From contig JBFHRB010000049.1 in NCBI GenBank assembly GCA_041591915.1, positions 1-15,269 on the forward strand: a stretch of DNA of 15,269 nucleotides, given 5' to 3'. Origin of the DNA: JBFHRB01 sp041591915 (lineage in GTDB: Bacteria; Actinomycetota; Nitriliruptoria; Nitriliruptorales; Nitriliruptoraceae). Below, piece by piece: positions 7,059 through 13,708 of the stretch. The notes beneath the pieces are model-generated. The model had not been told where the DNA came from, made no database searches, and was given only the letters and a program-made list of their open reading frames with translations. The stretch's first letter is position 1; every line of letters starts with the position of its first letter. Both the position numbers and the translations under genes were made by a program.

Positions 7059-7991
7059 GTGACGCCCGACGACTTCGACTACTTCGCGCAGCCGGTCACT
7101 CCGCAGGACCCGACCGAGCCACCCGCGCAGGCCCCGTCGCCACTGCCAGCGCCCTCGCCGGGAGCGTCACTGACGGTGCTCCAGTTGGTCGGGATCCTCG
7201 GCGGGGTGGTCCTGCTCGTCGCGGTCGTCGCGGTCGCGGCCACGACGTTCCTGCGCGGCGACGCAGGCCTCGACCCCGGCTCGGCGTCGCCCGACCCCGA
7301 CCCGGTGGCGACCGCGACGTCCAACGCCTCGGGCGACCCGATCGAGGACGGCTTCGGGTATCGCGTCTGGGTACGCGACGAGGAGGGACGCGCCGTCCGC
7401 TGGAACCCGTGCGAGCCGATCCACTGGGTGTTCCACGCGGGCGGCGATGCGCCGGCGGGTGGCATCGGTGACCTCCAGGCGGCCATCGCCCAGGTCGGTT
7501 CGATCACCGGTATCGAGTTCGTGTACGACGGACCAACCGACGAGGTCCCGTCCCGGGCGCGCGACCCGTACCAACCCGACCGGTACGGCGACCGGTGGGC
7601 GCCCGTCCTGATGGCGTGGGCCGACCCCGCCGAGATCAGCATCCCGGTCGGCGCCCACGATCGCGGCGTGTCCGTGCCCATCGCGGTCAAGCCCAGCAGC
7701 GGGCCGCAGGTGTTCGTGTCGGGCCAGATCGTCCTCAACAGCACGCGGACCGACATCCGAACGGGCGCGGGCGACCGCACCGACACGTGGATCGCCACCA
7801 TCCTGCACGAGCTCGGCCACCTCATCGGGCTCGACCACGTCGAGGACCCGAACCAGCTGATGTTCACACGGCCCGGTGACGGTCCCGCCTCGTTCGGCCC
7901 CGGCGACCTGGCCGGGCTGCGAGCCCTCGGCGCCGCCAGCGGGTGCCTGCAGACTCCTCCCGCGCAGTCGCTCGAGGTCTCCGTCCCCTAG
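7059..7991 (+). CDS. Membrane-anchored matrixin-like zinc metalloprotease
   Basis: 310 residues with a GTG start. An N-terminal proline-rich segment (1-38) precedes one membrane helix at about 39-64, then an Asp/Pro-rich linker and a catalytic domain outside the membrane (type II topology predicted). The zinc site HELGHLIGLDH spans 250-260: His250, His254 and His260 are ligands and Glu251 the base. Met268 in NQLMF is the probable metzincin Met-turn. RWNPCEPIHWVF and the ATGIEFVYDG-like segment (here SITGIEFVYDG) are typical of actinobacterial secreted matrixin-type (M10) proteins. Cys118 and Cys296 could pair. There is no recognisable cysteine-switch prodomain. The target is unknown; peptide or cell-surface protein cleavage is likely. 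It diverges from the hydrolase and converges with the histidine kinase 14 bases away, with no terminator seen between them. Confidence 0.9.
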   Translation: MTPDDFDYFAQPVTPQDPTEPPAQAPSPLPAPSPGASLTVLQLVGILGGVVLLVAVVAVAATTFLRGDAGLDPGSASPDPDPVATATSNASGDPIEDGFGYRVWVRDEEGRAVRWNPCEPIHWVFHAGGDAPAGGIGDLQAAIAQVGSITGIEFVYDGPTDEVPSRARDPYQPDRYGDRWAPVLMAWADPAEISIPVGAHDRGVSVPIAVKPSSGPQVFVSGQIVLNSTRTDIRTGAGDRTDTWIATILHELGHLIGLDHVEDPNQLMFTRPGDGPASFGPGDLAGLRALGAASGCLQTPPAQSLEVSVP

Positions 7992-8005
7992 GGCTCAGGA
8001 CGAGC

Positions 8006-9511
8006 TCAGGAGCCGGTGACGGCCGCCGGGCGTTGGGCCGGCGCGGCGGGCAGCGGGAACCGGAACGACGCGCCGCCACCCGACGCCTCGCCGATGGTGA
8101 TGGTCCCGCCGTGCCGCTCGACGACCCGCGCGCAGATGGCGAGGCCCAGGCCGGTTCCCTCGTACTCGCCGCGGGTGTGCAGGCGCTGGAACACCTCGAA
8201 CACCCCCGCGCGCTGGTCCTCTGGGATGCCGATGCCGTTGTCGTCGACTCGCAGCACCCAGGTCGAGCCCCGCTGCTCCGCGCCGATGCGCACGATCGGT
8301 GCGACACCCGGACGCGTGAACTTGAGCGCGTTCGAGAGGAGGTTGTGGAACAACTGGCGGAGCTGCCCGGCGTCACCGAGGACGGTCGGCAGCGGCTCCA
8401 CGTCGACCGTCGCGCGCGCGGCCTCGATCGTGCCGGCCAGCCCGTCCAGCACGACGACGAGCACGTCGTCCAGCACGACCGGGGCGAGCGGGTCGTCCTG
8501 CTGCTGACGTGATGCGTAGGCGAGGACGTCATCGATCAGCTCGTCCATCCGCAACGTGCCGCCGAGCGCACGGTTCAACAGCTGGCGCTCGAGGTCGTCC
8601 AGGCGGTCGTCTGCACGCGACAGCACGGTGCGGACGAAGCCCTGCACCGTCTGGATCGGCGACTTGAGGTCGTGCGCGGCGATGTGGGCGAAGTTCTCGA
8701 GGTCCCGGTTGGAACGCTCTAGCTCGGAGAGGACCTCGGCCAGGCGCTGGTCGGCCAGCTTGCGCTCGGTGATGTCCTCGACCTGGAAGACGTAGTGCAC
8801 GGGAGCCCCGATCGCGTCGCGGACCAGGGATGCGCTGAGCATGGTCCACACCAGCTCGCCGTCACCGGCGAGCAGCCGGACCTCGTCGCGGTACGAGCGC
8901 ACCCCGCCACTGCGGAGCTGGCGTGCCGCGGACCGGTCGACCTCGAGCTCGCTCGGGTCGATCAGCTCCGTGAAGTCGCGCGCGAGCAGCTGGCTGTCCG
9001 TCTGTCGGAGGATGGCCGTGAGGGCACGGTTCACCTTCAGGATGATGCCGTTCGGGGCAACGAGTGCCATCCCGATCGGCGCGCTGTCGAAGGCGTCCCG
9101 GAACTGCCCCTCGGCCGCGACCAGGGCCGACTCGGCATCACGTCGATCGGTGACGTCGTGGGCGGTGCAGAGCGTGCCGACCCGGGCACCGTCGTCGTTC
9201 CGGACGCCGGACGCGTTGAGGACGACCCAGGTGAGGTGCCCGGCCCGGTGCACGAGCGCGAGCTCGGCCGAGCCGTCCCGCCGTTGCGGCGAGCAGAGCT
9301 CGTCGTACCGGGCCGCGTCCTGTCGGCGGACGCGGCCCCGTAGCGGCCGTGCCACGAGCTCGATCGCGTCCCAGCCGAGCAGCTGCTCGAACGCCTGGTT
9401 CACCCAGACGAGCCGACCGGCGTCGTCCAGGACCGCCATCGGCGTCGGGCTGGCCGCAAGTGCCCGCGTCGGCCCGAGGGCCGCGAGCACGGCTTCGTTG
9501 CGGTCGACCAT
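8006..9511 (-). CDS. Soluble PAS-PAS sensor histidine kinase
   Basis: 501 residues from the ATG at 9511, which follows GAGG by 5 bases; a TTG at 9598 would extend it by 29 residues of poor quality into the terminator region. Domains in order: PAS at about 17-125, PAS at about 135-252 (ending in the PAC-like VEDITERK), a coiled linker, HisKA with AAHDLKSPIQ (phospho-acceptor His280), and HATPase_c with N box HNLLSNALKF (389-398), DDNGIGIP (423-430), the VFEVFQRL F box and GTGLGL (452-457). No membrane segment is visible, so it is cytoplasmic and should sense an internal signal or redox/ligand state through PAS. The HDLKSP style resembles bacteriophytochrome-type kinases, but no photosensory domain is present. 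No full response regulator with a DNA-binding domain is adjacent; the receiver protein upstream is the obvious candidate partner. Confidence 0.94.
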   Translation of the reverse strand: MVDRNEAVLAALGPTRALAASPTPMAVLDDAGRLVWVNQAFEQLLGWDAIELVARPLRGRVRRQDAARYDELCSPQRRDGSAELALVHRAGHLTWVVLNASGVRNDDGARVGTLCTAHDVTDRRDAESALVAAEGQFRDAFDSAPIGMALVAPNGIILKVNRALTAILRQTDSQLLARDFTELIDPSELEVDRSAARQLRSGGVRSYRDEVRLLAGDGELVWTMLSASLVRDAIGAPVHYVFQVEDITERKLADQRLAEVLSELERSNRDLENFAHIAAHDLKSPIQTVQGFVRTVLSRADDRLDDLERQLLNRALGGTLRMDELIDDVLAYASRQQQDDPLAPVVLDDVLVVVLDGLAGTIEAARATVDVEPLPTVLGDAGQLRQLFHNLLSNALKFTRPGVAPIVRIGAEQRGSTWVLRVDDNGIGIPEDQRAGVFEVFQRLHTRGEYEGTGLGLAICARVVERHGGTITIGEASGGGASFRFPLPAAPAQRPAAVTGS

Positions 9512-9595
9512 GCGAGCCTCGACGTGACGATCCAGACCCCGGCCAGGGCCTTCGGATCCCGTCGGCCGGCGCAGTCCCCGTACAAGCCTCCACGG

Positions 9596-9629
9596 CAAAG
9601 AGAACGGGCCGCCCGACGGCGGCCCGTTC
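9596..9629 (-). terminator. Intrinsic terminator after the receiver gene
   Basis: A perfect 12-bp stem (9602-9613 with 9618-9629) and a 4-base loop, followed on the minus strand by TCTTTG, a short T-rich tail. It lies 29 bases after the receiver stop at 9658 and before the kinase start, so the receiver mRNA probably ends here and the kinase uses its own promoter in about 9512-9600. Confidence 0.85.
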
Positions 9630-9657
9630 CCATCCCGAGGAGAGAGGGTCTTGGGGT

Positions 9658-10137
9658 CTAGGCGACCTGCGCGCTCGCGAGGTCGACGGTGCGGTCGGCG
9701 AGGAGCGACTCGATGTGCTGCTCGCGCTCGCGCTTGAGGCTGGCGGCCAGGTCGCGGTTGCTCAGGGCCGACGAGACCTCGGGGGCGAGGCGGCTCGCGA
9801 GCTTCGAGCGGTCGATCGCGGTGCGGGCACCGGCGTCGACGGCGACCTGCGTGTGCTCGGACGTGACGTCATCGGTGACGATCATGAAGGGCACCTCGGT
9901 GCCACCCCAACCGGCACTGCGGAGCTGCTGGATGACGCCGGCGCCGCCAGTGATGTCGGTGAAGAGGTCGAGGACGACGACCTCGGGGCGGAGGGTGAGG
10001 TAGTCGCGGATCAGGCCATCCGTGCCGATGCGGACGTCGACGTTGTCGTAGCCGGCCTCGGCGAGCAGCTGCTCGGCAGCGAGGGCGTCGGCCTCGAGGT
10101 CGGCGACGACGAGGACGTGTGCGTCGCGGCGGGTCAT
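9658..10137 (-). CDS. Single-domain response-regulator receiver protein
   Basis: 159 residues from the ATG at 10137, placed 7 bases after GAGGAG; a longer frame to 10200 runs through that ribosome site and is unlikely. Residues 6-120 follow the CheY-like receiver fold: HVLVVADLEAD (one of the usual two acidic residues is replaced, Ala12-Asp13), EVVVLDLF with the probable phospho-acceptor Asp57, and MIVTDD with the conserved Thr88. The usual Lys of the last strand appears to be Arg110 in TAIDRSKL, so the switch may be modified. A charged helix (about 125-155) replaces an output domain. It probably relays phosphate or binds a partner protein, perhaps with the kinase just downstream. The preceding intergenic region is rich in palindromes. 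Upstream on the same strand is the pterin dehydratase. Confidence 0.85.
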   Translation of the reverse strand: MTRRDAHVLVVADLEADALAAEQLLAEAGYDNVDVRIGTDGLIRDYLTLRPEVVVLDLFTDITGGAGVIQQLRSAGWGGTEVPFMIVTDDVTSEHTQVAVDAGARTAIDRSKLASRLAPEVSSALSNRDLAASLKREREQHIESLLADRTVDLASAQVA

Positions 10138-10144
10138 GGTGGTG

Positions 10145-10150
10145 CTCCTC
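10145..10150 (-). promoter_or_regulatory. Ribosome binding site GAGGAG of the receiver gene
   Basis: GAGGAG on the minus strand, 7 bases before the ATG at 10137. It decides the start against the longer in-frame option at 10200. Confidence 0.8.
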
Positions 10151-10206
10151 GGGGGGGTGTCTCTCTGGGGACAAGTGAGGTATCGGCCACCGTGCGTCAC
10201 AACTTG

Positions 10207-10251
10207 CTAGTCGGAGCGGACTAGAAATCAGGTTGACAGCATGACTAGTCA
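10207..10251. promoter_or_regulatory. Cluster of CTAG-containing palindromes upstream of the receiver gene (candidate operators)
   Basis: CTAGTC (10207-10212) and GACTAG (10219-10224) form a perfect inverted repeat with a 6-base spacer. A further 10-bp palindrome, TGACTAGTCA, sits at 10242-10251. All three share the same GACTAG half-site, and the region is AT-richer than its surroundings. They lie 70-114 bases before the receiver start, where an operator or promoter would be expected. The binding protein is unknown. Confidence 0.5.
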
Positions 10252-10274
10252 CGCGTTCGATCCGCCTGGAACTG

Positions 10275-10304
10275 CCGTGGAACGCGGTGGAACGCCGTGG
10301 AAGG
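10275..10304. repeat. Three tandem 10-bp repeats with GTGGAA core
   Basis: Units CCGTGGAACG, CGGTGGAACG and CCGTGGAAGG follow without gaps; a further TGGAAC copy begins 11 bases before the second-unit equivalent, at 10267. The period of about one helical turn puts all copies on one face of the DNA. The block lies between the dehydratase stop and the palindromes upstream of the receiver gene, so it may be part of the same control region. Confidence 0.6.
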
Positions 10305-10311
10305 CCGTCCC

Positions 10312-10593
10312 CTAGGCCACGGCCTCGATCCGGCGCGCGAGCTCGATGTCGTTGCCCGTGACGCGGTTGCCCGCGTCGTGGGTCGTCAGTCGGACGCCGA
10401 CACGGTTGTAGACGTTGGTCAGCTCCGGGTGGTGGTTGACCGCCTCGGCCTCGAACCCGATCCGGACGATCAGGGCAACAGCGGCGCGGAAGTTCGCCAC
10501 CGTGAACTCCTTGACGAGCGCATCGCCCTCGTGCGACCAGCCGTCCAGGGTCGCAAGGGCCTCGTCGATCTCGTGCGGGGTCGCTGGCTCCAT
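10312..10593 (-). CDS. Pterin-4a-carbinolamine dehydratase
   Basis: A 93-residue protein of typical family length. It catalyses dehydration of 4a-hydroxytetrahydrobiopterin, recycling the cofactor of aromatic amino acid hydroxylases; many bacterial members lack such a partner and their role is less clear. The active-site block is plain: EAVNHHPELTNVYNRVGVRL with the HHP pair, then TTHDAG and the DIELARRI helix. The family's usual GLT after THDAG is NRVT here. The start is taken as the ATG at 10593; the ribosome site is weak. No phenylalanine hydroxylase is in the window. It diverges from the LON-domain gene with 57 bases between starts. The name phhB is used for the Pseudomonas enzyme, but orthology cannot be claimed. 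Confidence 0.93.
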   Translation of the reverse strand: MEPATPHEIDEALATLDGWSHEGDALVKEFTVANFRAAVALIVRIGFEAEAVNHHPELTNVYNRVGVRLTTHDAGNRVTGNDIELARRIEAVA

Positions 10594-10650
10594 GCCGGCC
10601 AGTCCAGCACGTGCGGCGCACCGAAGCAACGGCGTACCGTGGATCGGGTG

Positions 10651-11271
10651 ATGGACGTGCGTGAGCTGCCGATGTTCCCGTTGGGCAGCGCCCTGCTCCC
10701 GCACGTCGTCCTGCCGCTGCACGTGTTCGAGCCGCGCTACCGCGTGCTCGTGCACGACATCCTCGGTGCCGATGGCGACGGGGAGTTCGGCGTCGTCCTC
10801 ATCGAGCGGGGTCACGAGGTCGGGGGCGGCGAGGCCCGGTTCACCGTCGGTTGTGTCGCCAGGGTGCTGCAGGCTGCCGAGCTCGACGACGGCCGCTGGG
10901 CGCTGGTGACCGTGGGGACCGAGCGCATCGAGATCGTGGAGTGGCTCGACGACGACCCCTATCCGCGGGCCCGCGTCCGAGCGCTCCCGGACACGGGAGA
11001 CCCGGATCCCGGGATCGACATCGACGACCTCGAGGACCGTCTCCACCGCGTGTGGGGGCTGCGGTCGGAGCTCGGCGAGGCGGCACCCGAGGAGCTGCCG
11101 GCGCTGCCCGACGACCCGGAGATCGCGGTCTGGGCCGTGACGGCCCTCAGCGCCCTCGGCCCGCTCGACACGTACGACGTGCTCGTCGAGCGCGATCTCG
11201 GACGGCGCGCGCGCGTGCTGGCCGACCGCCTGGACGGCACGATCGACCAGTTGGCGTTCCTGCTCCCCTGA
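10651..11271 (+). CDS. LON substrate-binding-domain protein (Lon N-domain, stand-alone)
   Basis: 206 residues. RELPMFPLGSALLPHVVLPLHVFEPRYRVLVHDIL at the N-terminus (split here as PMFPLGS, LPLHVFEPRY and following helix) is the signature of the Lon protease N-terminal domain. The FGVVLIERG strand, the VGCVARVLQ strand and the RIEIVEW strand continue the PUA-like barrel, followed by a helical half. There is no ATPase or protease domain, so it is not Lon itself. Stand-alone LON proteins are common in actinobacteria and have no firmly established function; substrate or peptide binding is the usual suggestion. Start ATG at 10651; a GTG directly before it (10648) is an alternative. It is cytosolic, and a short gap of 62 bases separates it from the dehydrogenase operon. 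Confidence 0.9.
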   Translation: MDVRELPMFPLGSALLPHVVLPLHVFEPRYRVLVHDILGADGDGEFGVVLIERGHEVGGGEARFTVGCVARVLQAAELDDGRWALVTVGTERIEIVEWLDDDPYPRARVRALPDTGDPDPGIDIDDLEDRLHRVWGLRSELGEAAPEELPALPDDPEIAVWAVTALSALGPLDTYDVLVERDLGRRARVLADRLDGTIDQLAFLLP

Positions 11272-11333
11272 CCGCTTCGGGGCGGCGTGGGGGTCTGGGC
11301 TAGCGTCCGCCGGGAGCCACCCCGGAGCCCGCG

Positions 11334-12491
11334 ATGCTGCCGACGTCACCGTTCACCGAGGAGCACGAGGCCCTGCGCGCCTCGCTGCGGAGCTTCATCG
11401 AGTCGGAGCTCGCCCCCCACGCCGACGAGTGGGAGGAGGCCGGGTACTTCCCGGACGACGTCTTCCGGCGGTTCGGCGAGCTCGGATTCCTCGGGCTGTC
11501 GATGCCGACGGAGTACGGCGGCGGGGGCGGCGACTACTGGGCAACGGTCGTCATGGCCGAGGAGCTGCCGCGCTCGGCCTGCGGCTCGATCCCGATGGCG
11601 ATCGGCGTCCAGACCGACATGGCCACGCCGCCGATCCTGAAGTTCGGGACCGAGGAGCAGAAGCAGGCCTACCTCGTCCCGGCCCTGCGCGGCGAGAGGA
11701 TCGCGTGCATCGGCATCACCGAGCCCGAGGCCGGCAGTGACGTCGCCGCGATCCGCACGCATGCCCGTCGCGACGGCTCCGACTGGGTCATCAACGGCTC
11801 GAAGGTCTACATCACCAACGGCGTACGCGGGGACTTCGTGACCATGGTCGTCCGCACGGGCGAGCGCGACCCCGACGACCTGTGGGGTGGGATCTCGCTC
11901 TTCCTCGTCGACACCGACCTGCCGGGCTTCCACGTCGAGAAGAAGCTCGACAAGGTCGGGATGCGGTCGTCCGACACGGCGCTGATCCACCTCGACGACG
12001 TCCGGGTCCCGGGCGAGGCACTCCTCGGGGTGGAGGGCGAGGGCTTCAAGCAGATCATGTGGGAGCTGCAGGGCGAGCGCCTGATCGCCGCCATCTCCGC
12101 CGTCAGCGGGTCCCAGCTCAACTTCGAGCGGGCGAAGGAGTACGCGACGCAGCGGCGCGCGTTCGGGCGCCCGATCGCCTCCTTCCAGGTGCAGAAGCAC
12201 CGCCTCGTCGACATGGCCACGCGGATCGAGGGGGTCCGTCGGCTGCTGTACGACTGCTGCGACAAGTGGAACCGCGGGGTCTACGCCACCACCGAGATCG
12301 CGATGGTCAAGCTGGCCGCGGCGCAGCTGGGCTTCTGGGTCGCCGACGAGGCCATGCAGATCTTCGGCGGCTACGGCTACTCGCGGGAGTTCCCGATCGA
12401 GCGGGCGTGGCGCGATTCACGCCTGAACCGGATCGGCGGCGGGACGGACGAGGTCCAGCGCGAGATCATCTCCAAGCTGATGGGGGTGTGA
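11334..12491 (+). CDS. Acyl-CoA dehydrogenase, long-chain/isovaleryl type
   Basis: 385 residues, complete, with GGAG 6 bases before the ATG. It should oxidise an acyl-CoA to the trans-2-enoyl-CoA using FAD and pass electrons to electron-transfer flavoprotein. N-terminal helices 1-115, the beta-domain with CIGITEPEAGSDVAAIRT and WVINGSKVYITNG, and a C-terminal helical domain with RRAFGRPIASFQVQKHRLVDM and FGGYGYSREFPIERAWRD. The position of the usual catalytic Glu in the EGT motif is Gly369 (IGGGTDEVQREI). Glu248 in LQGERLIAA sits where long-chain and isovaleryl dehydrogenases carry their base, so the enzyme is expected to be active and to belong to that clade. Chain length and branching cannot be read. 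It is followed 2 bases later by a second dehydrogenase. Confidence 0.94.
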   Translation: MLPTSPFTEEHEALRASLRSFIESELAPHADEWEEAGYFPDDVFRRFGELGFLGLSMPTEYGGGGGDYWATVVMAEELPRSACGSIPMAIGVQTDMATPPILKFGTEEQKQAYLVPALRGERIACIGITEPEAGSDVAAIRTHARRDGSDWVINGSKVYITNGVRGDFVTMVVRTGERDPDDLWGGISLFLVDTDLPGFHVEKKLDKVGMRSSDTALIHLDDVRVPGEALLGVEGEGFKQIMWELQGERLIAAISAVSGSQLNFERAKEYATQRRAFGRPIASFQVQKHRLVDMATRIEGVRRLLYDCCDKWNRGVYATTEIAMVKLAAAQLGFWVADEAMQIFGGYGYSREFPIERAWRDSRLNRIGGGTDEVQREIISKLMGV

Positions 12492-12493
12492 CG

Positions 12494-13708
12494 ATGGGCG
12501 TCGACCTCTCCCCCATCACGGCCGAGTCCAGCTCCGCGCTGCCCCTCTACGCCCCGGAGCACGACACGTTCCGCGAGTCGGCCCGCCGGTTCGTCGAACG
12601 CGAGATCGCCCCGCACGTCGACGAGTGGGAGGCGGCCGAGGACTTCCCCAGGGAGCTGTTCCGGACCGTCGGCGAGGCCGGCTTCTTCGGGATGAAGTTC
12701 GCCGAGCGCTGGGGCGGGTCGGGCCCCGACCACCTCGCGCAGGCCATCTGGATCGAGGAGCTCGCTCGGGCGGGCACCGGCGGCGTCGCGGCCGACCTCG
12801 GCGCCCACTCGGACCTCGCCTGCCTCTACGTCAGCAACTTCGGCACGGACGACCAGCTCGAGCGCTGGCTCGTCCCGGCCCTGCGGGGGGAGATCATCGG
12901 GGCGCTCGGCGTGACCGAGCCGGGCGCCGGCTCCGACGTCGCGGGGCTGCAGACCCGCGCGGTACAGGAGGCCAACGGGGACTGGGTGATCGACGGGGCC
13001 AAGGTCTTCATCACCAACGGCTCGTGGGCCGACTTCTACGTGATCGCCGCGAAGGTCGACACGGGGGCCGAACGCGAGCACGACAAGCTGACCCTCTTCA
13101 TCGTCGACGCCGATGCGCCGGGCTTCGAGCGCAAGCGCATGAAGATGCTCGGGTGGCGCACCTCGCACACCGGCGAGCTGACGTTCAACAGCGTGCGCAT
13201 CCCCGACGAGCAGCGGCTCGGGGGTGTGGGCCGAGGCTTCTACGCCATCATGCAGAACTTCGCCTGGGAGCGGCAGTCGATGGCGCTCGGCGCCGTGGTC
13301 GCGGCGGAGAAGGCCCTCGAGCTCGCCATCGCCTACGCGAAGGAGCGTGAGGCGTTCGGCCGCCCCATCGCCAAGTTCCAGGTGTGGCGTCACCGGTTCG
13401 CGGACATGAACACGCAGATCGCCGTGGGGCGTGCCATCACCGAGCACGCGCTCCGCATGTTCTGTGCCGGCGGCGTCGACGGCTCGGCTCCCCACCCGGA
13501 CACGCTGCGAGAGGTGGCGATGGCCAAGCTCATCACCCAGCGACTCGCGTTCGACGTCGCTGACGAGTGCGTGCAGATCCACGGCGGCGCGGGCTACATG
13601 ATGGAGTACGCCGCCCAGCGGATCTGGCGTGACGCGCGGCTGGGCCCCATCGGGGGTGGGACGGACGAGATCATGCGCGAGATCATCGCCAAGACCTACG
13701 GCCTGTGA
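12494..13708 (+). CDS. Acyl-CoA dehydrogenase, long-chain/isovaleryl type (second paralogue)
   Basis: 404 residues from the ATG at 12494, 2 bases after the previous stop and preceded by a GGGGG run; a longer frame from 11882 is shadow of the upstream gene. Motifs parallel its neighbour: GVTEPGAGSDVAGLQT, WVIDGAKVFITNG, REAFGRPIAKFQVWRHRFADM and HGGAGYMMEYAAQRIWRDARL. The EGT Glu is replaced by Gly388 (PIGGGTDEIMREI), while Glu259 in FAWERQSMA is the helix-G base of the long-chain/isovaleryl clade. The GGTDEIMREIIAK end is particularly like long-chain dehydrogenases. The two enzymes are clearly diverged copies and may split substrates or form a heteromer, as known for some actinobacterial dehydrogenase pairs in steroid side-chain oxidation. 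The gene downstream overlaps its stop. Confidence 0.94.
   Translation: MGVDLSPITAESSSALPLYAPEHDTFRESARRFVEREIAPHVDEWEAAEDFPRELFRTVGEAGFFGMKFAERWGGSGPDHLAQAIWIEELARAGTGGVAADLGAHSDLACLYVSNFGTDDQLERWLVPALRGEIIGALGVTEPGAGSDVAGLQTRAVQEANGDWVIDGAKVFITNGSWADFYVIAAKVDTGAEREHDKLTLFIVDADAPGFERKRMKMLGWRTSHTGELTFNSVRIPDEQRLGGVGRGFYAIMQNFAWERQSMALGAVVAAEKALELAIAYAKEREAFGRPIAKFQVWRHRFADMNTQIAVGRAITEHALRMFCAGGVDGSAPHPDTLREVAMAKLITQRLAFDVADECVQIHGGAGYMMEYAAQRIWRDARLGPIGGGTDEIMREIIAKTYGL

Noticed and set aside
10233..10238. TTGACA as a plus-strand -35 promoter element
   Set aside because: No convincing -10 box lies 16-18 bases downstream and the next gene in that direction is on the opposite strand.
10267..10293. 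GGAAC copies as ECF sigma -35 elements
   Set aside because: No matching CGTC/CGTT -10 at 15-17 bases follows any copy, and no plus-strand gene starts nearby.
12429..12446. Catalytically dead dehydrogenase because the EGT Glu is Gly
   Set aside because: The long-chain/isovaleryl clade uses a Glu on helix G, which is present at residue 248 (and 259 in the second copy).
11882..12493. N-terminal extension of the second acyl-CoA dehydrogenase
   Set aside because: It lies inside the first dehydrogenase in another frame; the ATG at 12494 has a good purine-rich site and matches the family N-terminus.
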